From assembly GCF_017358165.1 (NCBI RefSeq), contig NZ_CP071446.1:186001-250000 (forward strand): 64,000 nucleotides of DNA, written 5' to 3'. Each line of letters starts with the position of its first letter. Positions within the stretch are counted from its first letter, which is position 1. The position numbers were made by a program, and so were the translations under genes. This document shows positions 38,097-45,699 of the stretch, in pieces. Under the pieces are notes generated by a model that saw only the letters and a program-made list of their open reading frames with translations, was not told the origin of the DNA and did not search any database. This stretch comes from Thermosipho ferrireducens (GTDB taxonomy: Bacteria; Thermotogota; Thermotogae; Thermotogales; Fervidobacteriaceae).

Positions 38097-39227
38097 ATGT
38101 CAGAAAATCAAAAAGTTAAGAACAATTTGGTAAAGGAACTAAAAATTTTCGCTTTGACTATGGACCCCGTGTACATAGGAACAGGTGGTTATACAATAGG
38201 CAGAGTAGATAACACAATCGTAAGAGAACCCATAACACGTATTCCCAAGATTCCAGGATCCAGTCTGGCTGGTGTCTGGAGGTATTATGTGGCTTTAAAA
38301 TTACATGAATTTTTGAAAGAAGAATATAGGATAAGCAAGCGCAAAAGAAAAGATAAAGATATAGAAGAAATATTTTCTCAGAAGAAAAAATGGGTTTTAT
38401 TTGAAGGAAATAGGTATATAGGAATAAAATGTGCAGGGCAGGACGATAAACCACAATTGAATTTCGATGACAGTCAATTTGAACAAAAAGCCCATTGTGG
38501 TCACTGTATTGTATGCAAAAGCTTTGGATTTTCTAAAAAGGATTTGAGCTGGCAGGGACTTTTATTCTTTTCAGACTTAAACATTTTTCTGTTTCCGGTA
38601 CATACAATGTATGGGGTTAAATGGATTACCACCGCTTCAAAACTAAAAGAGCTGGGTATACAAACAGATAGTCCAGGTAAAGAAAAAGTTTTGGCAAATG
38701 GAGTCGATAATCAGCATATCAACTTAGGATGGCTTTATTTAGAAATAGAAAGAGAGCATAATATTGACTGTGAGTTATTAAATAAAAATTTTGGTTCCTT
38801 GGTTCAATCCGAAGATCAATCCAAAAGCGTTTTTCAAGATGAAGACATTATTGTTGTTCCTGAAAACTTAATTTCACAAATAATAAATTCAAACCTTGAA
38901 GTGCGTACATCTGTATCGATAGATCCTATTACAGGAGCAGCAAAAGAAGGAGCGCTTTTCACATCAGAAGCTATCCCAAGAGGTACGGTGCTGTATGGAA
39001 ATATTAGAATATTTGATAAATCCCAGTTCAATGGGATTAACGATAAATTAAAAGATTTACCAGCTAAAGAAGATATAGAAGAAGCGTTAAAAGATTCAAA
39101 GCATTTCTTTGAAACCTTAGGAATTGGAGGAATGACTACAAGAGGCTTTGGAAGAATCAAGATTGAATTAAGCGATAGTAATGATGATAGTGAAACTGAA
39201 GGGGATAGCAAAGGTGGTGATTCTTAA
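38097..39227 (+). CDS. cmr4: type III CRISPR RAMP backbone protein Cmr4 (Cas7)
   Basis: The 376-residue backbone subunit that lines crRNA and cuts target RNA at six-base intervals. Motifs are YIGTGGYTIGRVDNTIVRE, IPKIPGSSLAGVWRYYVALK, a cysteine cluster HCGHCIVCKSFG, FFSDLNIFLFPVHTMYGVKW, TSVSIDPITGAAKEGALF and GIGGMTTRGFGRIKI. The aspartate in GRVDNTI sits where the catalytic Asp of characterised Cmr4 lies, so RNA cleavage may be retained. ATG 38097 follows GAGGTG; the frame runs 13 codons further upstream without a good site. It is joined to cmr5 by TAATG. Confidence 0.88.
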   Translation: MSENQKVKNNLVKELKIFALTMDPVYIGTGGYTIGRVDNTIVREPITRIPKIPGSSLAGVWRYYVALKLHEFLKEEYRISKRKRKDKDIEEIFSQKKKWVLFEGNRYIGIKCAGQDDKPQLNFDDSQFEQKAHCGHCIVCKSFGFSKKDLSWQGLLFFSDLNIFLFPVHTMYGVKWITTASKLKELGIQTDSPGKEKVLANGVDNQHINLGWLYLEIEREHNIDCELLNKNFGSLVQSEDQSKSVFQDEDIIVVPENLISQIINSNLEVRTSVSIDPITGAAKEGALFTSEAIPRGTVLYGNIRIFDKSQFNGINDKLKDLPAKEDIEEALKDSKHFFETLGIGGMTTRGFGRIKIELSDSNDDSETEGDSKGGDS

Positions 39228-39604
39228 TGGAAAACCTTGAGTATAAAATTAATGAAGTAGCTTGGAAAATCGTTGAAAAGATAAAAGAAGACAAAAAGAA
39301 ATATAAAAATGAAATTGATAAAGCTCTGGGAGTGCTTACTAATAACGGAGTATATGCTTACTGGGTATATTGTAAATCTAAGGGAATAGAGAAAGTTTTC
39401 ATAGAAGAGGTCAGGGAACTTATGAAATATACTTCCGTTAATCTTAAAGATGAAAATGGGAAGAATAAAAATGAAGAATATGAGAAATACTTCAGAGAAC
39501 TTTCAAAAAGTCTAAAGGATCTATTGTTTTTTAAAGAAATCTTAGAAAAAACTCTTATTCTGGTTAGATACCATGCAAAAGCTTTAGAAGATGGTGATGA
39601 GTAA
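39227..39604 (+). CDS. cmr5: type III CRISPR small subunit Cmr5 (Cas11)
   Basis: The 125-residue all-helical protein forms the minor filament of the Cmr complex. It fits the Cmr5 pattern in length, charge and the ALGVLTNNGVYAYWVYCKSKG helix pair. Its start shares a TAATG with the cmr4 stop, and its stop shares another TAATG with the last RAMP gene. Such small subunits diverge quickly, so position supports the call as much as sequence. Confidence 0.85.
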   Translation: MENLEYKINEVAWKIVEKIKEDKKKYKNEIDKALGVLTNNGVYAYWVYCKSKGIEKVFIEEVRELMKYTSVNLKDENGKNKNEEYEKYFRELSKSLKDLLFFKEILEKTLILVRYHAKALEDGDE

Positions 39605-40449
39605 TGAGTAAAAAATGGTATAAATTGGTTATAAATCAAATACAGCCAATACATCTGGGAAAGGCTGTTTATGGAGTTTTAGGAGAAACCAGAATCTTTA
39701 TACCAGGTCAGACTGTGTGGGGAGCACTTGCAAAAGCTTATTGTATAAATAAAAAACTACCGTTTGAAAAGAATAAAAATTTATTTGAAGAAATAACCTG
39801 TTTTTATCCAGCTTTTGATAATCAATCTTTTTTAAAACCACGTTTTTCAGGTGGTGAATTTTATCTGGGAGATTTGCCAGAACGGGAGTTTAAACTCTTA
39901 TTTGCGGACACTTTTGTCTCCACAGCTGTGCTACCAGAAACAAAGTCAGCTAAGGATGAGTCGCTACACGAAATAGAGTATATTCTTCCAAGACACAAAA
40001 AGGAACTTGAAAGCACCGAACTTTACAAAAAACTAACACAATTGGGTTATAAAAATAGCAACTTAAAATGGGTTGGTTTAATAAAGTTAGAGGAAAATAT
40101 CAAAAAAGAAATAGAAGGAATGGAAATATATGTAGGTGGAGATGTCAGATATGGATTTGGTTTGATGAAAATAACTAAGATCACAGAGACATATAAAAGC
40201 ATGGAAGAAGATTTCAATATTATTTCTGAAATAAAAAAAGGAAAAATAAATAATGCAGATTTTCCAAGCGAAAATATAACACTATTAAATTTCTTCTGTA
40301 TTGACAATACCGATGTAAAGATTGAAGGTAAAATTGAAATTATTATAGAAAAAGACTTTTATGATAACAACAGACAAAACATCGAAGGTAAAATTGTGCA
40401 TGCAGGCTATTATGCAGTACCTGGTAGTAAAATTTTAAAAAATATCTAA
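39604..40449 (+). CDS. RAMP protein, probable Cmr3/Cas5 equivalent
   Basis: The 281-residue RAMP-superfamily protein opens with KLVINQIQPIHLGKAVYG, then TRIFIPGQTVWGALAKAYC. This is a G-rich RAMP loop reminiscent of Cmr3/Cas5, which caps the crRNA 5' handle. GGDVRYGFGLMKI near residue 190 is the second glycine motif. Since cmr1, 2, 4, 5 and 6 are all accounted for, this gene most probably fills the Cmr3 role. It lacks the usual Cmr3 opening (PLFFRDGRPF-type), so the assignment is by elimination. A terminator follows. Confidence 0.6.
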   Translation: MSKKWYKLVINQIQPIHLGKAVYGVLGETRIFIPGQTVWGALAKAYCINKKLPFEKNKNLFEEITCFYPAFDNQSFLKPRFSGGEFYLGDLPEREFKLLFADTFVSTAVLPETKSAKDESLHEIEYILPRHKKELESTELYKKLTQLGYKNSNLKWVGLIKLEENIKKEIEGMEIYVGGDVRYGFGLMKITKITETYKSMEEDFNIISEIKKGKINNADFPSENITLLNFFCIDNTDVKIEGKIEIIIEKDFYDNNRQNIEGKIVHAGYYAVPGSKILKNI

Positions 40450-40482
40450 ATTTTTTATTTCAAACAAAACAATTCAAAATAA

Positions 40483-40508
40483 AAACGTCCAGCTGCTGGA
40501 CGTTTTTT
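40483..40508 (+). terminator. terminator of the cmr operon; right copy of the flanking hairpin
   Basis: AACGTCCAG and CTGGACGTT form a nine-base-pair stem around CTG, followed by T residues. The stem sequence is the same as that of the tRNA-Asn terminator at 31389-31417. Confidence 0.9.
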
Positions 40509-40564
40509 ACTCATTATAACTCACAGTTTTTGTGATTTGGTTATTTAATTGTTGTTTATAGTAG

Positions 40565-41191
40565 TTAATGTTTATAAGAAATAACTTTTACAGGGCAAAC
40601 ATTTTTACATTCAAAACATAATAAACATTCGTTATTTATAATTCTTCGCTTTTTATTGTTCAGGCTTTTTATTGCATTTGCATTGCATACCTTCTGACAG
40701 AGTCCACAACCTATACATTCACTTTCTTCAATCTCAAGTCCAAACATCGCCGGTTGAGAAACAATTGATAAAATTGCACCGTAAGGGCAAAGAACTTTAT
40801 GCCAGAATTCTTCTTTAAAAAATAACGTGATTATAAAAGCTCCTATCAGGATAAATAGAAGTAAAGGTATCTTTATTTTTAATACTCTTATAGCAATGAG
40901 TAAGCCAATAAAGAACAAAAGGATTATGTAACGAACCACTGGATGTTTCATAAACTTCGGAGTAGAAAATCTTTTTATTCTTAGTTTCTTATAAATCCAT
41001 CCAACTGGTCTAAAAACTGTTTGAATGGGACAAATCCATCCACAATAAAATCTTCCAAAAAACAACGATAAAATTGCCAATCCTCCAAAAATCAATATCC
41101 ATGATTGGAGCTTTCCATTGAAAAATAAAAATAAAAACAGCAAAAATGCCAGGATCTCAGTAACTGTTCTTAAAAACTTTGTTAATTTCAT
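40565..41191 (-). CDS. membrane 4Fe-4S ferredoxin-type protein (NapH/YccM-like)
   Basis: The 208-residue protein has about five membrane helices, the FYCGWICPIQTVF and VLCPYGAILS cysteine motifs, and two C-terminal ferredoxin clusters (CIGCGLCQKVC and CLLCFECKNVCP). This is the 4Fe-4S polyferredoxin membrane family that passes electrons from quinol or ferredoxin to a partner enzyme. No partner oxidoreductase is adjacent, so the pathway is unknown. It faces away from the small gene at 41365. Confidence 0.87.
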   Translation of the reverse strand: MKLTKFLRTVTEILAFLLFLFLFFNGKLQSWILIFGGLAILSLFFGRFYCGWICPIQTVFRPVGWIYKKLRIKRFSTPKFMKHPVVRYIILLFFIGLLIAIRVLKIKIPLLLFILIGAFIITLFFKEEFWHKVLCPYGAILSIVSQPAMFGLEIEESECIGCGLCQKVCNANAIKSLNNKKRRIINNECLLCFECKNVCPVKVISYKH

Positions 41192-41298
41192 ATTCGGTTC
41201 CCCCTTTCCACAAATTTCTGATTTTTTATCCCTGCAAGTTTATCACACTAAAATATTTCTGTCTGTCACATTTATTACTATTCTTTAAAAAGCTCCAA

Positions 41299-41327
41299 TT
41301 GACCAATAAATGTTTTAATGTTATACT
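41299..41327 (+). promoter_or_regulatory. promoter of the small membrane-protein gene
   Basis: TTGACC (41299-41304) and TATACT (41322-41327) are separated by 17 bases, 38 bases before the ATG. Confidence 0.75.
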
Positions 41328-41364
41328 GTGTTTTAAATGAGATTTCAAAAGGGGGTAATAAATT

Positions 41365-41553
41365 ATGTGGGGAATAATAGGTGGTTTTATTGCAGCAATC
41401 TTTTTGGTTGAAGTTCTTGATCTTCCTGAAATGGTTGCTAAAAAATTGCGGGGGAAATTGACTAACAAAGAGTTAGAAGAGAAAGTCAACCAGCTCGAAT
41501 CACGGGTAATAAAATTAGAAAAAATGATGCAAATAGAAAACAAGGAAATTTAG
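41365..41553 (+). CDS. small membrane protein with coiled-coil tail
   Basis: A 62-residue protein with one N-terminal hydrophobic helix (GIIGGFIAAIFLVEVLDL) and a C-terminal heptad-like coil (LEEKVNQLESRVIKLEKMM). I do not recognise a family. It is probably real because a near-consensus promoter and AAAAGGGGG precede it in the expected positions. Size and layout recall small envelope or phage-shock-like proteins, but nothing more can be said. Confidence 0.65.
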   Translation: MWGIIGGFIAAIFLVEVLDLPEMVAKKLRGKLTNKELEEKVNQLESRVIKLEKMMQIENKEI

Positions 41554-41575
41554 AAAGTTTTAGTACAATTATCTC

Positions 41576-42110
41576 CAGCCTCGTTAATTTTAAGATTCCT
41601 CGTCACTTCGTTCCTCGAAATGACACCTCTTTCATGTCATCCTGAGGAGCGTCAGCGACGAAGGATCTTATTTTACTAACACGTGCTAACCTTGCCAACT
41701 TCGTTAAATCAAGATTCCTCACGCTAAACGCTCAGAATGACAGAAAGGAAGAGTCCAACCTCGTTAATCTTGCTAATATTAAGATTCCTCGTCACTTCGT
41801 TCCTCGGAATGACAGGTGTGGGGAAATTCCTCATCACTGCGTTCCTTGGAATGATATTTTCTTTTTTTTGTCATCCTGAGCATAGCGAAGGGGATGTCAT
41901 CCTGAGGAACGGAGTGACGAAGGATCTTATTCCTTATTGTCATTCCGAACGAACGTGAGGAATCCTGTTTTTTACCAACTCTCGCTAACCTCGCTAACCT
42001 CGCCAATCTTGCTAATCTTGCCAACTCTCGCTAATCTTGCTAACCTCGCCAATCTCGCAAGATCCTTCGCACTTCGTGCTCAGGACAGGCCCTGCCATTT
42101 TTACTAATAA
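41576..42110. repeat. composite intergenic repeat cluster R5 (largest)
   Basis: About 535 bases without a real gene. At least seven repeat units in both orientations are present: GATTCCTCGTCACTTCGTTC at 41593 and 41782, GTCATCCTGAGGAGCGTCAG at 41636, GTCATCCTGAG(C/G)... at 41870 and 41896, GTCATTCCGAACGAACGTGA at 41939, and others. A tandem 9-mer block and the CTCAGGACAGGCCCTGCCA module (42080-42098) close the cluster. Minus-strand open frames here (e.g. ARLARLARL) are repeat artefacts. Confidence 0.85.
41981..42053. repeat. 9-bp tandem repeat (CTCGCTAAC type)
   Basis: Eight consecutive 9-mers: CTCGCTAAC, CTCGCTAAC, CTCGCCAAT, CTTGCTAAT, CTTGCCAAC, (T) CTCGCTAAT, CTTGCTAAC, CTCGCCAAT. Variation is confined to transitions at three positions. 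Shorter runs occur in every other R cluster. Confidence 0.88.
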
Positions 42111-42122
42111 TTGTGTTAAAAT
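42092..42122 (+). promoter_or_regulatory. candidate promoter of the glycerate operon, adjoining a repeat module
   Basis: CTGCCA (42092-42097) as a weak -35, then 19 bases to TAAAAT (42117-42122) with TTGTG before it. The sequence from AGGACAGG to TTTAAAT is almost the same as that upstream of the MutL-like gene (46118-46164). Confidence 0.45.
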
Positions 42123-42157
42123 TTAAATGGACTTTTAATAAATCAGGTTATAAACAA

Positions 42158-42180
42158 TCACATGGTAACTAACCATGTGA
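42158..42180 (+). promoter_or_regulatory. candidate operator upstream of gntP
   Basis: A perfect inverted repeat, TCACATGGT and ACCATGTGA around AACTA, lies between the candidate promoter and the gntP start. No T-run follows, so it is more like a repressor site or RNA hairpin than a terminator. Confidence 0.5.
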
Positions 42181-42211
42181 AGCAAAAACATATTGGGGAG
42201 GTGCTGCGGGG

Positions 42212-43549
42212 ATGTGGCTGGTTATTTTGTTACTGTTGTCAGTATTTTTCATTGTTGTTTCTACCGTTAAATGGCGTCTTCATCCATTCCTGTCATTATT
42301 GTTTGCTGCGTTTGCGTTTGGACTTCTTGCAGGCATGAAACCAGTGGATATTATAAATTCGATTAAGCAGGGGTTTGGTGGCACACTTGGAGCAATTGGT
42401 ATTGTGATTGTTGCAGGAACAATCATAGGCACCTTTCTCGAAAAATCTGGAGGGGCATACACCATGGCGGAAAGTGTTCTTAAAATTACAGGCAAAAAGA
42501 ACGTACCACTTGCCATGGGAATTATAGGTTATATTGTATCAATACCTGTTTTTTGTGATTCAGGATTTGTTATATTAAGTCCACTTAATAAGGCTCTTTC
42601 AAAACGTGCAGGGATTTCACTTGCAGCAAGCGCTATAGCTCTTAGCTTAGGATTATACGCAACACATACAATGGTACCTCCTACACCTGGTCCGATTGCC
42701 GCTGCTGGAATCCTTGGAGCAGATCTTGGAGTCGTTATCCTGTTTGGCTTGCTTGTATCCATTCCTGCACTTATTGTTGGATGGCTGTTTGCTGTAAATT
42801 CTGGTAAGAAAATAAAAATAGATCCAGATCCAGAACTATCCGAAGCTGATATAAAAAAGAAAATGGAAGATGCACCTTCTTCCTTCAAAGCTTTTACTCC
42901 TATAGTTCTTCCAATAATTCTTATTCTTTTTAAATCTATTTCTGATCTTCCTGGAAGACCTTTTGGCGACGGCCTTTTCAGATCTATTATAGGCTTTATT
43001 GGACATCCAATAACTGCTCTGCTTATAGGTGTGTTAATCGCCTTTACCCTTCCAAAAAAGCTGAAAAAAGAAATGCTTTCAACAAGCGGTTGGGTTGGTG
43101 AAGGTCTTATTAATTCTGCTATAATAATACTTATAACAGCAGCAGGTGGCGCTTTTGGTAAGGTTCTTCAAAATTCCGGTATAGCACAGGTTATTGGTGA
43201 TACACTTGCGCAGGCAAATCTTGGAATATGGCTTCCTTTTATAATAGCGGCGGGAATAAAAACCGCCCAGGGGTCTTCAACTGTTGCAATAATAACAACA
43301 GCATCGCTTATGGCTCCACTTATGGAACCGCTTGGATTTACAAGCACAGCGATAAAAGCATTGGTAGTTGTAGCAATTGGTGCTGGTTCCATGGTTGTGT
43401 CCCATGCAAATGATAGTTACTTCTGGGTGGTAACTCAATTCTCCAGAATGGACATTAAACTTGGATACAGGTTGCAGACCCTGGGAACCCTTTTTGAAGG
43501 TCTTGCTGCAGCGGTAATTGTGTGGATAATAAGTTTTGCCGTTGTATAA
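42212..43549 (+). CDS. GntP-family permease, probable glycerate transporter
   Basis: The 445-residue protein has about 12-14 membrane helices and GntP features: FGGTLGAIGIVIVAGTIIG, IVSIPVFCDSGFVILSPL, THTMVPPTPGPIAAAGILGA and a C-terminal VVVAIGAGSMVVSHANDSYF. GntP proteins take up gluconate, glycerate or related acids with protons. The glycerate kinase gene 18 bases downstream argues for glycerate. The start ATG follows GGGGAGGTGC. Confidence 0.92.
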   Translation: MWLVILLLLSVFFIVVSTVKWRLHPFLSLLFAAFAFGLLAGMKPVDIINSIKQGFGGTLGAIGIVIVAGTIIGTFLEKSGGAYTMAESVLKITGKKNVPLAMGIIGYIVSIPVFCDSGFVILSPLNKALSKRAGISLAASAIALSLGLYATHTMVPPTPGPIAAAGILGADLGVVILFGLLVSIPALIVGWLFAVNSGKKIKIDPDPELSEADIKKKMEDAPSSFKAFTPIVLPIILILFKSISDLPGRPFGDGLFRSIIGFIGHPITALLIGVLIAFTLPKKLKKEMLSTSGWVGEGLINSAIIILITAAGGAFGKVLQNSGIAQVIGDTLAQANLGIWLPFIIAAGIKTAQGSSTVAIITTASLMAPLMEPLGFTSTAIKALVVVAIGAGSMVVSHANDSYFWVVTQFSRMDIKLGYRLQTLGTLFEGLAAAVIVWIISFAVV

Positions 43550-43567
43550 AATCAGGAGGTTATTTAT

Positions 43568-44824
43568 ATGACAAAATCACAAAAGATGAGGCAGGAAATA
43601 TCAGAAATAATAAAATATTCCATCGAAAAAGTTTTGCCAGATGTAGCGGTAAAAGAAGAATTGAATAATTTACAATTGAACAACGTTTACGTTGTGGCTA
43701 TAGGAAAGGCTTCATGGAGGATGGCAAAAGCCACCGCCGATGTTCTTGGAAAGTGTATCAAAAAAGGTATTGTCATAACAAAATACGGTCATAGTGAGGG
43801 TAATATTGAAAAATTCATTATATATGAAGCTGGCCATCCTTTACCAGATGAAAATACGATAAAAGCAACTGATGAAGTATTAAAAATGGTTTCAAATTTA
43901 AGTGAAAATGATACTGTTTTGTTCCTTGTATCAGGTGGCGGTTCAGCGCTCTTTGAAAAACCAGCTGAAGGAGTAACTCTTGAAAACATAATGAAAATAA
44001 CGGATAAACTCATGAAATCAGGTGCCAATATATACGAACTTAACACTGTACGAAAACATCTCTCTCAGGTAAAAGGCGGAAGATTTGCAGAACATGTAGC
44101 GCCTGCAAAGCTTAAAGTTCTGGTGCTATCTGATGTTCTTGGTGACAGGCTTGACATGATAGCCTCTGGCCCGGCTTATCCAGACTCAACAACTTCTGAG
44201 GACGCACTGTTAATTTTAAAAAAGTATAAGATAAACATAGATGAAAACATAAAACAAGTTATTCTAAGAGAAACACCAAAAAGTGTAAATAATGCAACAC
44301 ATACAATAATAGGAAATGTAGAAAAAGTGTGCCAGGCAGCTGCTTCAAAAGCCATAGAGCTTGGCTATAATCCTATGATATTCACCACAACTTTGCAAGG
44401 TGAGGCAAGAGAAGCAGCAAAATTTATAATGTCAATTGCGAAAGAAGTTATTAAAAATAACAGACCAGTTGGTGTTCCAGCAGCACTAATTTTCGGAGGA
44501 GAAACAACTGTGCAGGTCAGAGGAAATGGTGTTGGTGGAAGAAATCAAGAGCTTGCACTGGCAGCTGCGCTGGACATAGCCGGAATGAAAAATGTCGTTC
44601 TGGCATCGGTTGGAACAGATGGGACAGATGGACCAACAGATGCTGCCGGTGGAATCATTGATGGCGACTCAGTTCAGCGAATGAAAAATTCTGGTGTAAA
44701 TCCTGTAAAATATTTAGAAAATAACGATTCATATAATGCATTAAAATCGTCTGGAGATTTGTTGATTACCGGTCCAACCGGCACAAATGTAAATGATATA
44801 ATTGTGGTATTAATCAGTGATTAG
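43568..44824 (+). CDS. glycerate 2-kinase (GckA/MOFRL family)
   Basis: The 418-residue kinase phosphorylates D-glycerate to 2-phosphoglycerate for entry to glycolysis. Marker motifs are VAIGKASWRMAKA, YEAGHPLPDE, FLVSGGGSALFEKPAEG and NTVRKHLSQVKGGR. The C-terminal MOFRL domain has FGGETTVQVRGNGVGGRNQE and SVGTDGTDGPTDAAGG. It is co-transcribed with the permease; CAGGAGG is its ribosome binding site. A terminator follows. Confidence 0.94.
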   Translation: MTKSQKMRQEISEIIKYSIEKVLPDVAVKEELNNLQLNNVYVVAIGKASWRMAKATADVLGKCIKKGIVITKYGHSEGNIEKFIIYEAGHPLPDENTIKATDEVLKMVSNLSENDTVLFLVSGGGSALFEKPAEGVTLENIMKITDKLMKSGANIYELNTVRKHLSQVKGGRFAEHVAPAKLKVLVLSDVLGDRLDMIASGPAYPDSTTSEDALLILKKYKINIDENIKQVILRETPKSVNNATHTIIGNVEKVCQAAASKAIELGYNPMIFTTTLQGEAREAAKFIMSIAKEVIKNNRPVGVPAALIFGGETTVQVRGNGVGGRNQELALAAALDIAGMKNVVLASVGTDGTDGPTDAAGGIIDGDSVQRMKNSGVNPVKYLENNDSYNALKSSGDLLITGPTGTNVNDIIVVLISD

Positions 44825-44843
44825 AATATTTTCTGTATTATTG

Positions 44844-44869
44844 AAAGAGGGGCATTACGCTCCTCTTTT
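44844..44869 (+). terminator. terminator of the glycerate operon
   Basis: AAAGAGGGGC and GCTCCTCTTT pair (one mismatch) around ATTAC, ending in T residues. Confidence 0.75.
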
Positions 44870-44901
44870 GTGTTTAAAATGTCAGGTGCAGGGAGGAAAT
44901 A

Positions 44902-45693
44902 ATGTCAGATAAAAAACTTCTAAACAGTTTGGTATTTTTTTATATACTGGTATACACAATTTCCTATGTTGCAGTTCCCGCTTTTCACAAATTTTTCAAA
45001 CCAAAAACAATTTCTGGAACACTGCTTTTAAATTCAGTAGTATTGCTTATGATGTTTGCCGTTATATACACAATAATTAAGATAAACAAAAATGATAAAA
45101 CTTTTTTTGCAACGCTTGGAATTAGAAAGAAGAATACGTTTTCAAGTTTTTTATTAGCGGAAGCTTTTTCAATACCAATTCTTTTATCCTGGCTTATTGG
45201 GGTAAAAGTTGCAGGGATAAATGCCATGTTAGTTGCCGCAAAACCTTCCTGGATTAACATGGAAGATGTGTCGTTCCAATCGTTGTTTTTTGCCATAATT
45301 TTATGGACTTTAACAGGAATTATTTCGTTTTCCTTCTGGCAAGCGTTCCCTTATGAACTTATGAATAGTTTTCCATTAAAACTCAAATTAACACTGATCG
45401 TAATTTTGTGGAGTGGCTTGTACAACGCTCCCCTTTTATCTGGCAAGTTTGATTTGTTCGATATTGTATTTTTTGGTTTGCTCTTCACAATAGTTTACCA
45501 TAAAAGAAAAAATAGTATAGGAATACTAATTGCTTACCTTTTAAATGAAAATCCATTGTGGTGGATCATAGCAGCATTGTTTAAACCAAATATTGAAAAT
45601 GTTTTTCTTATATTGCTGATTTTTAGAGCACTTATATCTTTTGTCTCTATAATATTGATGATTAGATTGAAAAAAACTGCTTCCATTATTTAA
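44902..45693 (+). CDS. CPBP-family-like membrane protein, catalytic motifs degenerate
   Basis: The 263-residue protein has about eight membrane helices. The order of its motifs follows the CPBP/CAAX-protease-like family. However, the EExxxR position reads SFWQAFPYELM and the second motif (normally a His near GLxHxP) reads SGLYNAPLL. The usual glutamates and histidine are absent, so it is probably not an active protease. GGGAGGAAATA precedes the ATG. It is separated from the glycerate operon by a terminator. Another polytopic family remains possible. Confidence 0.5.
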   Translation: MSDKKLLNSLVFFYILVYTISYVAVPAFHKFFKPKTISGTLLLNSVVLLMMFAVIYTIIKINKNDKTFFATLGIRKKNTFSSFLLAEAFSIPILLSWLIGVKVAGINAMLVAAKPSWINMEDVSFQSLFFAIILWTLTGIISFSFWQAFPYELMNSFPLKLKLTLIVILWSGLYNAPLLSGKFDLFDIVFFGLLFTIVYHKRKNSIGILIAYLLNENPLWWIIAALFKPNIENVFLILLIFRALISFVSIILMIRLKKTASII

Positions 45694-45699
45694 ACTAAC

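Noticed and set aside
40510-40560. A second tRNA-Asn 3' fragment that would mark an attR site at the right edge of the cmr cassette
   Set aside because: Only the terminator hairpin is repeated; no tRNA-derived bases are seen beyond it, so integrase-type insertion is not supported.
41779-42024. Minus-strand open frame with ARLARLARLARLAR at the N-terminus
   Set aside because: It is the translation of the CTCGCTAAC 9-mer block and of GATTCCTCG units; there is no ribosome binding site and the same repeats occur in other frames elsewhere.
41576-42110. Cluster R5 as a possible CRISPR array
   Set aside because: Units alternate in orientation, have irregular spacing and vary in length; the same units lie singly in six other intergenic regions.
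42158-42180. Palindrome before gntP as a terminator
   Set aside because: No T-run follows and the nearest upstream gene ends more than 600 bases away; an operator or RNA hairpin is more likely.
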